Source: Clostridia bacterium | Lineage (GTDB): Bacteria > Bacillota > Clostridia > Christensenellales > CAG-314 | Direction of reading: 5' to 3' | Assembly (NCBI GenBank): GCA_028703495.1 | Contig: JAQVMT010000001.1 | Location: 186,001 to 250,000, forward strand | DNA: 64,000 nt | Shown: piece by piece, positions 17,287 through 25,340 of the stretch | Layout: each line of letters begins with the position of its first letter | Position numbering within the stretch: position 1 is the stretch's first letter | The notes under the pieces: generated by a model | Databases searched by the model: none | Told to the model about the DNA's origin: nothing | The model's input: the letters and a program-made list of their open reading frames with translations, nothing else | Position numbers and translations under genes: made by a program

Positions 17287-17979
17287 ATGATATTGACAGT
17301 ATTTGATTCGATTTTTTCGGACACTTCCATAGACGACTTGACTACGGTAAACTTTTTGGTTTGCTTGTCGGCGTCCTTGGCATTGGGAATTTTGCTTGCT
17401 TTGGCATATCGTTTCAGAAATCCCACAACCAAAAGCTTCACCCTCGGCATAGCGTTGTTGCCCGCGATAGTATGCCTGGTGATAATTATGGTAAACGGCA
17501 ACTTGGGCATAGGCGTAGCCGTAGCGGGAGCGTTCAGTCTCGTTAGATTCCGTTCGGTTCCCGGCACCGCTAAAGAAATCGTATGGATTTTCGCCACTAT
17601 GGCGGTAGGACTCGCGGTCGGAACAGGGTATATCGCATACGCAGCAGCTTTTACGGCTATAATGATTGCTGCGAACATTATTCTAGTAGCCACAAATTTC
17701 GGAGGTAACAAGAACTCGGTTAATAAGCTTCTCAAAATCACAGTGCCTGAAGGCTTGGACTATACCAACGTTTTCGAAGACATCTTCAAGCAATTTACCA
17801 AACACTGTGAGCTTGTAAAGGTAAAGACCGCGAATTTGGGCAGTATGTTCAAGCTGACGTATAAAATCACGCTTACGGATTCAAATAAGGAGCGCGAATT
17901 TCTCGACAGTATAAGAGTCAGAAACGGCAATCTCGAGGTTGCCTGTTTACGAGAGGATTTCCAATCCGCCGATATGTAA
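17287..17979 (+). CDS. DUF4956 membrane protein
   Basis: This 230-aa protein has an N-terminal half with about four membrane helices (roughly residues 22-45, 52-72, 75-95 and 105-140) and a soluble C-terminal domain of about 85 residues. The conserved core AGAFSLVRFRSVPGTAKEI is the DUF4956 signature. Members of this family are typically encoded next to VTC-domain polymerases and may form the membrane partner or channel for the product, but this is not proven. AAGGAGG precedes the ATG by about eight bases. It lies 70 bases after the VTC gene and is presumably cotranscribed. Confidence 0.9.
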   Translation: MILTVFDSIFSDTSIDDLTTVNFLVCLSASLALGILLALAYRFRNPTTKSFTLGIALLPAIVCLVIIMVNGNLGIGVAVAGAFSLVRFRSVPGTAKEIVWIFATMAVGLAVGTGYIAYAAAFTAIMIAANIILVATNFGGNKNSVNKLLKITVPEGLDYTNVFEDIFKQFTKHCELVKVKTANLGSMFKLTYKITLTDSNKEREFLDSIRVRNGNLEVACLREDFQSADM

Positions 17980-18149
17980 TTACTGACAGTATCTTATTCG
18001 GTGGAATGTGGGCTTATTAAACTAGATATTAACGCAAACCGTTGTTCCACGTTCGGCGCCGCCGTCAATGGATTTAGCGGTTTGTCGAAGCAATCATATA
18101 ACAAACAAACGACACGTGAAGCAAAGCTTCCGTAAAGGAGAATAAAAAA

Positions 18150-19904
18150 ATGAAAAGTAAGAAGTTTATATTGGTTATTTCAATAGCGCTTACGATCGCG
18201 TTGATTGCGGTAATAGCAGCGGTTATCACGGGATGTGGCACGAACACTTCGGGAGTTACGCAAACAGGGGAAGAAACGGTACCCGAAACACCTACCGTCG
18301 AAACCGAAATAGACGAGGACGAGCTGTTTTCGGACAGGGATTACGAAACCGAATACGATGAAGACGCGACTGTGGATATCGTATTTGACGGAACTACCGC
18401 GATGGTTGACGGAAGTGGTGCGACTTTTGCGGACGGCGTTTTGACGATAAGCAAGAAGGGAACGTACAAGATAAGCGGAACACTCACTGAAGGCTATGTC
18501 GTTGTGAATTGTGAGGACAAGAAGGTTCAAATAATTTTGAGCAACGCAAGCATTACTTCGGCATCTACCGCTCCAATCTATATTTTGCAAGCCGACAAGG
18601 TATTTATCACGCTTGAGGGTGACAACAGTCTGACAACCACTGGAGAGTTTGTGGCTATCGACGACAACAGCATCGACGGTGCAATCTTTTCCAAAGACGA
18701 TTTGACGATAAACGGCAGCGGAAGTCTTACGATAGCTTGCCCTTACGGACACGGCATAGTATGTAAAGACGAGTTGGTAATTACCGGCGGCAGCATTACG
18801 ATAAATTGCTTGGGACACGGATTGGACGTTAACGACAGCATTTGTGTATCCACGGCGGATATGAATATAACATCGGGTAAGGACGGTATGCATGCGGAAA
18901 ACGATGACGATGCTACTTTGGGTTATATTTTCATCGAGGACGGAACGTATACAATTAAAAGTGCTGGTGACGGAATCAGCGCGGGAAGTGTTATTCAAAT
19001 CAAGGGCGGAACGTACAATATAACCACAAACGGAGGCTCCTCCAACAGCTACACCGCAACCACCGACAGCTTCAAGGGAATCAAGGCAACAAGCCAATTG
19101 GTAATAAGCGGCGGAACGTTTACTATCAATTCGCTTGACGACAGTATTCACTGTAACGACAGTATGGAGATAAGCGGCGGGACGTTTACGATAAGCTCGG
19201 GCGACGACGGCATTCATGCAGATACCTCCATTGTAATCAGCGGAGGAAATATTACCATTACAAAAAGCTTTGAGGGGGTGGAGGCTCAAAACATCAACAT
19301 TACGGGCGGCACTCTAAGCATTACCGCAAGCGATGACGGAATTAACGCGGCAGGCGGCGTGGACGGAAGCAGTACGGGCAGACCGGGCGAAAATCCCTTC
19401 ACAAGTACAAGCAATTCTTACATTAAAATTTCCGGCGGCACCATTACGGTGAACGCTTCGGGAGACGGAATCGACGCAAACGGCTCTTTGTATATCAGCG
19501 GTGGAAAGACTATCGTTTATGGACCCACAAACAACGGCAACGGCGCGCTTGACTACGACTCGGTGGCTCAAATAACCGGTGGCGAGTTCCTCGCGCTGGG
19601 CAGCAGCGGAATGGCGCAGGGACTTTCAAGCTCGTCTACACAGTGTAATTTGATGTACAACCTGAACAGCACTTACGCGGCAAATACCGCGATAGCCCTT
19701 AAAGACAGCAGCGGCAACGTGATTTGCAGCTACACCGCGGCTAAGCAATTCTCCTCTGTGGTAATGAGCTCACCCGACATTACGCTCGGCGAAACCTACA
19801 CACTGACCGTCGGCAACAGCAGCTACACAATCAAATTCACTTCTGTTACGATGTCCAACGGCAATCAAGGAGGCACGGGCGGTGGACAGCCTCCTAGAAG
19901 ATGA
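18150..19904 (+). CDS. Cthe_2159-like carbohydrate-binding lipoprotein
   Basis: This 584-aa lipoprotein has a signal peptide ending in VITGC (lipidated Cys near residue 29), an acidic linker (about 30-70) and a long right-handed beta-helix built from short repeats such as ISGGTFTISSGDDGIHA and ITGGTLSITASDDGINA. This is the Cthe_2159 type, whose founding member binds acidic polysaccharide (polygalacturonate) and calcium; the many GDDGI turns here would suit calcium. A small C-terminal beta domain and a GGTGGGQPPRR tail end the protein. AAAGGAG precedes the ATG. In other Clostridia this family sits with VTC, DUF4956 and CotH-kinase genes; CotH is missing here. Confidence 0.9.
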   Translation: MKSKKFILVISIALTIALIAVIAAVITGCGTNTSGVTQTGEETVPETPTVETEIDEDELFSDRDYETEYDEDATVDIVFDGTTAMVDGSGATFADGVLTISKKGTYKISGTLTEGYVVVNCEDKKVQIILSNASITSASTAPIYILQADKVFITLEGDNSLTTTGEFVAIDDNSIDGAIFSKDDLTINGSGSLTIACPYGHGIVCKDELVITGGSITINCLGHGLDVNDSICVSTADMNITSGKDGMHAENDDDATLGYIFIEDGTYTIKSAGDGISAGSVIQIKGGTYNITTNGGSSNSYTATTDSFKGIKATSQLVISGGTFTINSLDDSIHCNDSMEISGGTFTISSGDDGIHADTSIVISGGNITITKSFEGVEAQNINITGGTLSITASDDGINAAGGVDGSSTGRPGENPFTSTSNSYIKISGGTITVNASGDGIDANGSLYISGGKTIVYGPTNNGNGALDYDSVAQITGGEFLALGSSGMAQGLSSSSTQCNLMYNLNSTYAANTAIALKDSSGNVICSYTAAKQFSSVVMSSPDITLGETYTLTVGNSSYTIKFTSVTMSNGNQGGTGGGQPPRR

Positions 19905-19970
19905 GAAAATATTCTCAATCGCTTAGAACCGAGTTTTTCGAGCATTCCCCTTAACAACAGCGAACAAAAA

Positions 19971-20000
19971 TTGAACTGAAGCAGAGTATGGAAATATAAT
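19971..20000 (+). promoter_or_regulatory. Promoter of a candidate non-coding RNA
   Basis: TTGAAC, 18-bp spacer, TATAAT, with no reading frame downstream before the terminator at 20260. Confidence 0.65.
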
Positions 20001-20006
20001 ACAAAA

Positions 20007-20305
20007 TAACAAAGGCAAACTCGCAAACGCCATCAAAAGTGTATGACCGTCCTGAGATTATGTAATTGATGTGCGAAGTAAAAGCAAGCCTGCTCACGGC
20101 AAACAACACTGGCATAAGCGGTAAGGCGTAACAGCGCGCGCATTGCCATTATACCCTAAAGGTTTGCGCTTGCGATAACTAAACAGCTTCCGAATGTAAA
20201 ATCGGTAGACTGCCTAGAATTATAAGGCGGCATATATGCCATAAGTGAGCATACCCCTCGATTCCCGACGAGTAGCGCACCCCGTGCACTTGTCGGGAAT
20301 CTTTT
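20007..20305 (+). ncRNA. Candidate structured RNA of about 300 nt
   Basis: The stretch has a promoter at its 5' edge, no credible reading frame and a strong terminator at its 3' edge (GATTCCCGAC / GTCGGGAATC, then TTTT). Local complementarity includes GGCA/TGCC around 20110-20145, AGCAAGCCTGCT, ACC/GGT, GCCT/AGGC near 20212 and the palindrome GGCATATATGCC. I compared it by memory with tmRNA, RNase P, SRP, 6S and common riboswitches and found no signature. It may be a new RNA or an eroded gene. Confidence 0.5.
20260..20305 (+). terminator. Terminator of the candidate RNA
   Basis: Ten-bp perfect stem GATTCCCGAC / GTCGGGAATC with an inner GCAC/GTGC hairpin, then TTTT. It abuts the minus-strand terminator at 20307-20341. 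Confidence 0.85.
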
Positions 20306-20306
20306 A

Positions 20307-20341
20307 TAAAAAAACCGTCCCGCGATTATTGTCGGGACGGT
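20307..20341 (-). terminator. Terminator of the YtxH-like gene
   Basis: Minus strand ACCGTCCCG / CGGGACGGT followed by a run of seven T residues, 24 bases past the stop of the small gene. Confidence 0.9.
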
Positions 20342-20364
20342 TATGCGGTGACGTTTTCTGTCGA

Positions 20365-20517
20365 TTATCCGTTTTTCTTTTTCTTACCCTGCTGCATTTT
20401 GTCGGTAACCATTTGCTTTCCTTGGCGGATAAGCTGCTTGATTTCCGGGCTTGCTTCGAGCATAACGGCTCCGGCGATCGCGCCGAGCGTGAGTCCCGCA
20501 AAAAATCCTCCCTTCAT
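20365..20517 (-). CDS. Small YtxH-like membrane protein
   Basis: This is a 50-aa protein: one glycine/alanine-rich membrane helix (GGFFAGLTLGAIAGAVML, residues 3-20) followed by a charged tail with a helical KQLIRQGKQMVTDKMQ segment and a poly-lysine end. The pattern of an N-terminal GxxxGxxxG helix and a short basic helical tail is that of minimal YtxH-type proteins. AGGAGG lies six bases before the ATG and a strong terminator follows, so it is almost certainly expressed. The function is unknown; YtxH proteins are often stress-related. It is easily missed because of its size. Confidence 0.78.
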   Translation of the reverse strand: MKGGFFAGLTLGAIAGAVMLEASPEIKQLIRQGKQMVTDKMQQGKKKKNG

Positions 20518-20720
20518 TTCAGACCTCCTATATATCCCTATTTTCGGTAAATTTGCGCTTTTTCGCTAAAAATATTATGTGAAATAGCCCGACAAATATG
20601 AGCAAAACAATATACAATTAATTCCAAATGTGGTAAAATACTCGTGAAGTTTAGTCCCGAGCGTCGATTTATTGCAATCGGCTGTGCTTTTTTGCGCGCT
20701 TGGAAAAAGGAAGGATAAAT

Positions 20721-21125
20721 ATGGGCAGAATACTTGCTCTTGACGTCGGTGACGTCAGAGTGGGCGTGGCAGTCAGCGACCCTATGAAAATCATTGCCTC
20801 TCCGCTTTGCGTGGTAACTCGAAAGGACGGCGATTTGGACGAGATTATTGAGCTTGCCAGGCAAAACGATGTTGAATTAATCGTATGCGGCTTGCCCAAA
20901 AGGCTGGACAATGCAGATACTCTGCAAACCCAAAAGGTTAGGGAGTATGCCGCTGCGGTTGCCGAACGGTGTGGGCTAAGGGTGGTTTTCGTGGATGAAA
21001 GATTGACCACGGTAAGTGCGCAACGATCGCTTGTCGAGGGCAACATGCGTCGAGATAAAAGAAAGCAGGTTGTGGACAAGGTTGCGGCTTCACTCATTTT
21101 GTACACATATTTATCCGGATTATAA
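20721..21125 (+). CDS. ruvX: RuvX/YqgF-type putative pre-16S rRNA nuclease
   Basis: This 134-aa RNase H-fold protein belongs to the YqgF family, which is implicated in processing the 5' end of 16S rRNA and was earlier called a Holliday junction resolvase. It begins GRILALDVGDVRVGVAVSDP, holding the first catalytic Asp and the conserved glycines. The second acidic site is in VVFVDERLTT (near residue 96), and the C-terminal helix has DKVAASLILYTYL with the last Asp. GGAAGGA lies five bases before the ATG at 20721; an upstream TTG in frame is less likely. It is followed 33 bases later by the DUF1292 gene, the usual Firmicutes pair. Confidence 0.94.
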   Translation: MGRILALDVGDVRVGVAVSDPMKIIASPLCVVTRKDGDLDEIIELARQNDVELIVCGLPKRLDNADTLQTQKVREYAAAVAERCGLRVVFVDERLTTVSAQRSLVEGNMRRDKRKQVVDKVAASLILYTYLSGL

Positions 21126-21158
21126 GCTTATTCCACTGTATTTATAAGGAGGAACATT

Positions 21159-21629
21159 ATGTCAAAGGACAAGGACGAATTATTTGATGAAGAGAAAGGC
21201 GTTGTGGGCGATATGGTCGGCGACGATGAGGTTATCCAGTTGGTTACGGACGACGGAGTAACGTTGGACTTTTTCCACGTCGGAACCGTGGATTACGAGG
21301 GCAAGTGGTATGTGCTTTTGCAACCCGCCGAGGAAATGGAGGACATAGACGACGACGAATTGGTTATATTCAATCTGAAAGAGGGCGATGACGGCGACGT
21401 GTTGGAGCCTGTGCTTGACGACGAGCTGTTGGACAAAATTTACGAAAAATACGCCGTGGAGTTTTACGGCGAGGACGGTTGTGAGTGCGACCACGAGGGT
21501 TGCAATTGCGGCGAGCACGACGATTGTGAGTGCGAAGGCGACTGCGACTGCCATGAGCACACGGAAGGTTGCGATTGCGGACATGAAGGTTGCGACTGTA
21601 CTGACAAGAAGGGGAAGAAGGTTAAATAG
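21159..21629 (+). CDS. DUF1292 protein with a Cys/His-rich CxC tail
   Basis: This is a 156-aa acidic protein. Residues 20-105 form a DUF1292 domain (YrzB-like): DDEVIQLVTDDGVTLDFFHVG, the YEGKWYVLLQP strand and an ELVIFNL strand. Residues 108-147 are an added tail with 12 cysteines, all arranged as six CxC pairs, and 5 histidines, separated by Asp, Glu and Gly. Typical DUF1292 proteins end near residue 90-100 without this tail. The composition resembles metallothioneins or metal-storage tails, so binding of zinc, copper or cadmium is a reasonable inference. AAGGAGG precedes the ATG. Coupled to ruvX and followed by a terminator at 21772. Confidence 0.85.
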   Translation: MSKDKDELFDEEKGVVGDMVGDDEVIQLVTDDGVTLDFFHVGTVDYEGKWYVLLQPAEEMEDIDDDELVIFNLKEGDDGDVLEPVLDDELLDKIYEKYAVEFYGEDGCECDHEGCNCGEHDDCECEGDCDCHEHTEGCDCGHEGCDCTDKKGKKVK

Positions 21630-21771
21630 TAAGGGCATCGACGCTATACGTATTTCGTTTTGTGTTTGATGTGCTTTGCTTGCCGTATATGCGAAGGTTG
21701 TTTCGGATGCTTGAGCGTTACGGCGATTCGTGCACTTTGAGGCTAACCATATATTAGTAATCTTTTTAACG

Positions 21772-21817
21772 GCTGCGCTCGGATTCGATTGTATGAGGGA
21801 TTCGGGCGCGGCTTTTT
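21772..21817 (+). terminator. Terminator after the ruvX-DUF1292 pair
   Basis: A 15-bp stem (GCTGCGCTCGGATTC / GGATTCGGGCGCGGC, with four G-T pairs) and an 11-base loop, then TTTTT. Confidence 0.75.
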
Positions 21818-21962
21818 GCGACAATTTACAAAAAAACGTTTCTTGCAAATATGACAATAATTCCGAGCCTTACCGATTCTCTCTTTTAAAGCCCAAATCG
21901 TAAGCTTTTTTGTGTTTTTCGGGCAAAAATCTTAATAATTCATAAAAAATAGTATAAAACGA

Positions 21963-21991
21963 TTGCAAAAGTAGAGAGCTTGTGGTATACT
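21963..21991 (+). promoter_or_regulatory. Promoter of rpsB-tsf
   Basis: TTGCAA, 17-bp spacer, TATACT. The leader to the start codon is about 115 bases and includes a GC-rich segment (22020-22080) that may carry the S2 autoregulatory structure known from other bacteria; I cannot confirm it by eye. Confidence 0.82.
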
Positions 21992-22112
21992 CTTCAAGGT
22001 TTATTATGCACTTGTGCTCTATTCGTCTGTTGTGCCGATGTTTATCGGAAGAGGGCGGAGCAGTTAAGGACGCAAGGAGGATAAAATACAATTATTTGAG
22101 GAGAAGAAAAAT

Positions 22113-22925
22113 ATGTCAAATGTAGTTTCAATGAAACAACTATTGGAAGCGGGCGTTCACTTCGGACACCAAACCCGCAGGTGGAATCCCAAGATGAAGC
22201 CGTACATCTATCAGGCTAGGAATGATATTCACATCATCGATTTGCAGCAAACGGTTACTCTTGCCGAGCAGGCGTATAAGTTTGTAAGAGATACGGTTGC
22301 CGAAGGTAAGACCGTGTTGTTTGTCGGAACAAAAAAGCAGGCGCAGGCGGCGATAAAGTCCGAGGCAGAGCGTTGCGGAATGTATTATGTGAACAATCGT
22401 TGGTTGGGCGGAACGCTTACAAATATCAAGACAATCAGGACGAGAATCGAAAGATTGAATAAAATCGACCAAATGGAAAAGATGGGCGAATTCGATATGC
22501 TTCCCAAAAAGGAAGTTGCTCAACTCAAGGGGGAGAGAGACAAGCTGGAGCTTAACCTCGGCGGAATTAGAGATATGAAGGGATTGCCCGGAGTAATCTT
22601 TATCGTGGATCCTAAGAAAGAGGCTATTGCAGTACACGAAGCCAAGGTTCTGAATATTCCCATTGTCGCGATTGTAGATACCAACTGCGATCCCGATGAA
22701 ATCGACTGTGTTATACCCGGAAACGACGACGCTATCGGTGCGGTCAAGATTATGGCGGCATTGATTGCGAACGCGGTTATCGAGGCAAGAGAGGGTGTTG
22801 TTTACTCTGTCGACGAGGAAGAAAAAGAAGAAAAGAAAGAAGATAAAAAAGACGTGAAAAAAGAGGAAAAAGCCGAGGCAGAAGCAAAAGAGGTTAAGGA
22901 AGAGCCTGTTGCAAAAGCCGAATAA
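22113..22925 (+). CDS. rpsB: 30S ribosomal protein S2
   Basis: This 270-aa S2 of the small subunit is recognised by [20 protein letters not shown] at its N-terminus, WLGGTLTN near residue 96 and [20 protein letters not shown] near residue 190. The body ends near residue 230; a charged tail of about 40 residues follows, composed almost only of Glu, Lys, Asp and Ala, longer than in most S2 proteins. GAGGAG precedes the ATG. It is the first gene of the rpsB-tsf unit and has its own strong promoter. Confidence 0.97.
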   Translation: MSNVVSMKQLLEAGVHFGHQTRRWNPKMKPYIYQARNDIHIIDLQQTVTLAEQAYKFVRDTVAEGKTVLFVGTKKQAQAAIKSEAERCGMYYVNNRWLGGTLTNIKTIRTRIERLNKIDQMEKMGEFDMLPKKEVAQLKGERDKLELNLGGIRDMKGLPGVIFIVDPKKEAIAVHEAKVLNIPIVAIVDTNCDPDEIDCVIPGNDDAIGAVKIMAALIANAVIEAREGVVYSVDEEEKEEKKEDKKDVKKEEKAEAEAKEVKEEPVAKAE

Positions 22926-22967
22926 TCGGACATTTACCCGAATAATATTGAAAAGTGAGGTATAAAT

Positions 22968-23630
22968 ATGGCTAATTTTACAAGTCAAGATGTTATGAAG
23001 CTACGCGAAGCCACCGGTGTGGGCATGATGGACTGCAAAAAGGCATTGGTTGCAACCGAGGGAAAATTTGATGAAGCGATAAAATATTTGAGAGAAAAGG
23101 GCATTGCCACTGCCGCAAAGAAGCAGGACAGAGTTGCCGCCGAAGGTATCATTGATAGTTATATCCATATGAACGGTAAAATCGGCGTTTTGTTGGAGGT
23201 TAACTGTGAGACCGACTTTGTTGCAAGAAGCGACAGATTTAAGGCTCTTGTACACGACATTTCTTTACAGATCGCCGCGGCAAAACCCGAGGTGGTGAGC
23301 AAAGAGGATTGCGACCAAAGCAAGGTTGACATCGAAAGAGATATATTGACGCATCAAGCGTTGAACGAGGGAAAGCCTCAAGCGGTTGTGGACAAAATGG
23401 TCGAGGGAAGAATCCAAAAATACTACAAAGAAGTTTGTTTGTTGGAGCAACCCTTTGTTAAGGACGACAGCAAGACCATTCAGCAGCTCATCCACGAGGC
23501 AATCTCCGAGTTGGGCGAGAAGATATCGATAAGAAGATTCACCCGCTATGTTGTCGGCGAAGGTATCGAGAAGAAGAAGGATACATTTATCGAGGAAATT
23601 CAAAGCGCGGTTGACGCAGTACAAAAGTAA
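22968..23630 (+). CDS. tsf: Elongation factor Ts (short form)
   Basis: This 220-aa nucleotide-exchange factor for EF-Tu has the UBA-like N-terminal helices (VMKLREATGVGMMDCKKAL) and the core TDFVARSDRF that contacts EF-Tu (residues 80-90). It is shorter than the roughly 300-aa enterobacterial protein, as in several lineages where one core subdomain is reduced. It follows rpsB by 42 bases with GTGAGG upstream of the ATG. A hairpin at 23641 may end the unit. Confidence 0.97.
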   Translation: MANFTSQDVMKLREATGVGMMDCKKALVATEGKFDEAIKYLREKGIATAAKKQDRVAAEGIIDSYIHMNGKIGVLLEVNCETDFVARSDRFKALVHDISLQIAAAKPEVVSKEDCDQSKVDIERDILTHQALNEGKPQAVVDKMVEGRIQKYYKEVCLLEQPFVKDDSKTIQQLIHEAISELGEKISIRRFTRYVVGEGIEKKKDTFIEEIQSAVDAVQK

Positions 23631-23640
23631 TATTTAATTA

Positions 23641-23664
23641 AGGGGACGAAGCAGTCCCCTTTGT
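23641..23664 (+). terminator. Hairpin after tsf, probable terminator
   Basis: AGGGGAC / GTCCCCT with a GAAGCA loop, followed by TTGTTA. The short T tract suggests partial termination, leaving some read-through into pyrH. Confidence 0.6.
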
Positions 23665-23783
23665 TATAGCTTTCGAAGCTATGTAAACGACACAACGGAG
23701 AACGGGAGAGTTGTCATCGAGTGGAATCGAGTAAAAAGACAAGTCGGTGAGGACGAACTGTTCGCGAAACTTGGAGAAACTGT

Positions 23784-24479
23784 ATGAAATACAATCGTAT
23801 TCTATTGAAAATAAGCGGCGATGCATTGACAGATGGCGGATTCGGTATCGATGAGGCTACGCTGGATGCCTTTGTGGAGGAACTGAAGCGCGCGTATGAG
23901 CAGAAGGTGCAAATAGGCATCGTTATCGGCGGCGGAAACTTTTGGAGGGGCAGAAATGCACAAACTATGGATAGGTCGGTTGCCGACCACATAGGAATGT
24001 TGGCGACCGCAATGAACGCGCTTGCCCTGCAGGAGGCTTTGGAGCGCGTCGGTATCCCTACCAGAGTGCAAACCGCGATTACAATGCAAAGAGTTGCCGA
24101 ACCGTATATTTTGCGTAAGGCATTGAGACATTTGGAAAAGGGCAGGATCGTGATTTTTGCGTGCGGCACTGGAAGCCCCTATTTTTCCACCGATACGGGT
24201 GGTGCGTTGAGGGCTGCGGAAATACATGCCGACATACTGCTTTGCGCGAAGAATGTGGACGGTGTTTACGACAGCGATCCCAAGCTCAACCCCAATGCAG
24301 TTAAGTACGACGAATTAAGCTATTTCGATGTACTCAAAAACGATTTAAAGGTTATGGATGCGACGGCGATCGCGCTGTGCAGGGATAACAACATTCCTAT
24401 ATTATGTTTTTCCTGCAAGGTCAAAAACAGTATCGCCGACGCTGTAAGCGGTAAAAAGATCGGAACGCTTATACATTGA
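23784..24479 (+). CDS. pyrH: UMP kinase
   Basis: This 231-aa bacterial UMP kinase of the amino-acid-kinase fold converts UMP to UDP in pyrimidine nucleotide synthesis. It shows KISGDAL at the N-terminus, the GGGNFWRG phosphate loop near residue 52, the UMP-binding CGTGSPYFSTDT near residue 131 and KNVDGVYDSDP near residue 156. The length is typical. GGAGA lies about seven bases before the ATG. It keeps the conserved rpsB-tsf-pyrH-frr order but is separated from frr by 267 bases holding a structured element, a terminator and a promoter. Confidence 0.97.
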   Translation: MKYNRILLKISGDALTDGGFGIDEATLDAFVEELKRAYEQKVQIGIVIGGGNFWRGRNAQTMDRSVADHIGMLATAMNALALQEALERVGIPTRVQTAITMQRVAEPYILRKALRHLEKGRIVIFACGTGSPYFSTDTGGALRAAEIHADILLCAKNVDGVYDSDPKLNPNAVKYDELSYFDVLKNDLKVMDATAIALCRDNNIPILCFSCKVKNSIADAVSGKKIGTLIH

Positions 24480-24488
24480 AGAGCAAGA

Positions 24489-24550
24489 GGCTAAGGGCCG
24501 AAACGGCAATCCCTATTCGTGTGTTTGTGTGGGGAAGCGGCGGCTTAGCC
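24489..24550 (+). ncRNA. Three-way-junction-like element downstream of pyrH
   Basis: An outer stem GGCTAAG (24489) / CTTAGCC (24544) encloses a tight GCCG-AAA-CGGC hairpin and a second arm CCC/GGG (24511 to 24534). It starts nine bases after the pyrH stop and is followed by a terminator, so it may be a 3'-UTR-derived RNA or a mRNA-stabilising structure. Confidence 0.4.
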
Positions 24551-24584
24551 GACACTGTCAGCGGTAGAATAACTAAGTTAAAAC

Positions 24585-24609
24585 AGCAGGCGGACATGCC
24601 TGCTTTTTA
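24585..24609 (+). terminator. Terminator after pyrH
   Basis: AGCAGGC / GCCTGCT stem, six-base loop, TTTTT. Confidence 0.88.
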
Positions 24610-24685
24610 AATATTCGAGCTAAAATACATTTCGGCACAAAACGCACTCATCTTTAATTAAATTTGCCAAACTGTAATAAAACAG

Positions 24686-24714
24686 TTGAAAAAAAGTGCG
24701 AATTGAATTATAAT
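24686..24714 (+). promoter_or_regulatory. Promoter of frr
   Basis: TTGAAA, 17-bp spacer, TATAAT, about 33 bases before the frr start. The -35 overlaps a small AACTGT/ACAGTT inverted repeat that could be an operator. Confidence 0.82.
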
Positions 24715-24746
24715 GTTATGTGATTACTTGAAATAGGAGGAAGCTT

Positions 24747-25322
24747 ATGGCATACGCAAATCCACAGATTGAAGCTATTTTTGAAAGACTAACGGCGGGA
24801 ATCGATAAGACCATTGAATATATGAAGGGGGAGTTTGCGGTTATGCGTGCAGGTCGCGCAAACCCAAGAGTACTCGATAGGATCTCCGTCGATTATTACG
24901 GAACGCCCACCCCGATTAACCAAATGGGAAATATCAGCTCTCCCGAGCCCAGACAGTTATTGATTTCCGTTTGGGACAAGAGCGCGTTAAAGCTTGTCGA
25001 GAAGGCAATTTTATCGGCAAATATCGGTATCACGCCGATTAACGATGGTAACTTCATCAGATTGAATTTCCCGGAGGTTACAGAGGAAAGAAGGAAGGAG
25101 ATTGTCAAGCAGATAAAGAAGCTGGGCGAGGAAACAAAGGTCGCGACCAGAAACGAAAGACGTGACGCCTTCGACAAACTGAAGAAGGTTAAGAGCGATA
25201 AGCTTATATCCGAGGATTTGGTTGCCGACTACGAAAAAGAGGTTGACGAAAAGGTAAACAAGTCGATCGAGCTTATCGATAAGCTTGTAAAAGAAAAAGA
25301 AAAGGATATAATGAGCGTTTAA
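24747..25322 (+). CDS. frr: Ribosome recycling factor
   Basis: This 191-aa protein has the all-helical plus beta-hinge fold of RRF, which releases ribosomes from mRNA after termination together with EF-G. Conserved parts are MRAGRANPRVLDRISVDYYG (about residues 33-52), ISSPEPRQLLISVWD and the C-terminal helix LVADYEKEVDEKVNKSIELI. AGGAGG sits six bases before the ATG. Normally followed by uppS-cdsA; here a small gene of unknown function and aspS follow instead. Confidence 0.97.
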   Translation: MAYANPQIEAIFERLTAGIDKTIEYMKGEFAVMRAGRANPRVLDRISVDYYGTPTPINQMGNISSPEPRQLLISVWDKSALKLVEKAILSANIGITPINDGNFIRLNFPEVTEERRKEIVKQIKKLGEETKVATRNERRDAFDKLKKVKSDKLISEDLVADYEKEVDEKVNKSIELIDKLVKEKEKDIMSV

Positions 25323-25340
25323 TTTTCGGAGGTGTATGAC

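Noticed and set aside
20007..20305. tmRNA or RNase P RNA
   Set aside because: A GAATGTAAA...AGACTG stretch recalls the tmRNA 3' part, but there is no tRNA-like domain, no tag frame and no conserved RNase P core such as GAGGAAAGTCC.
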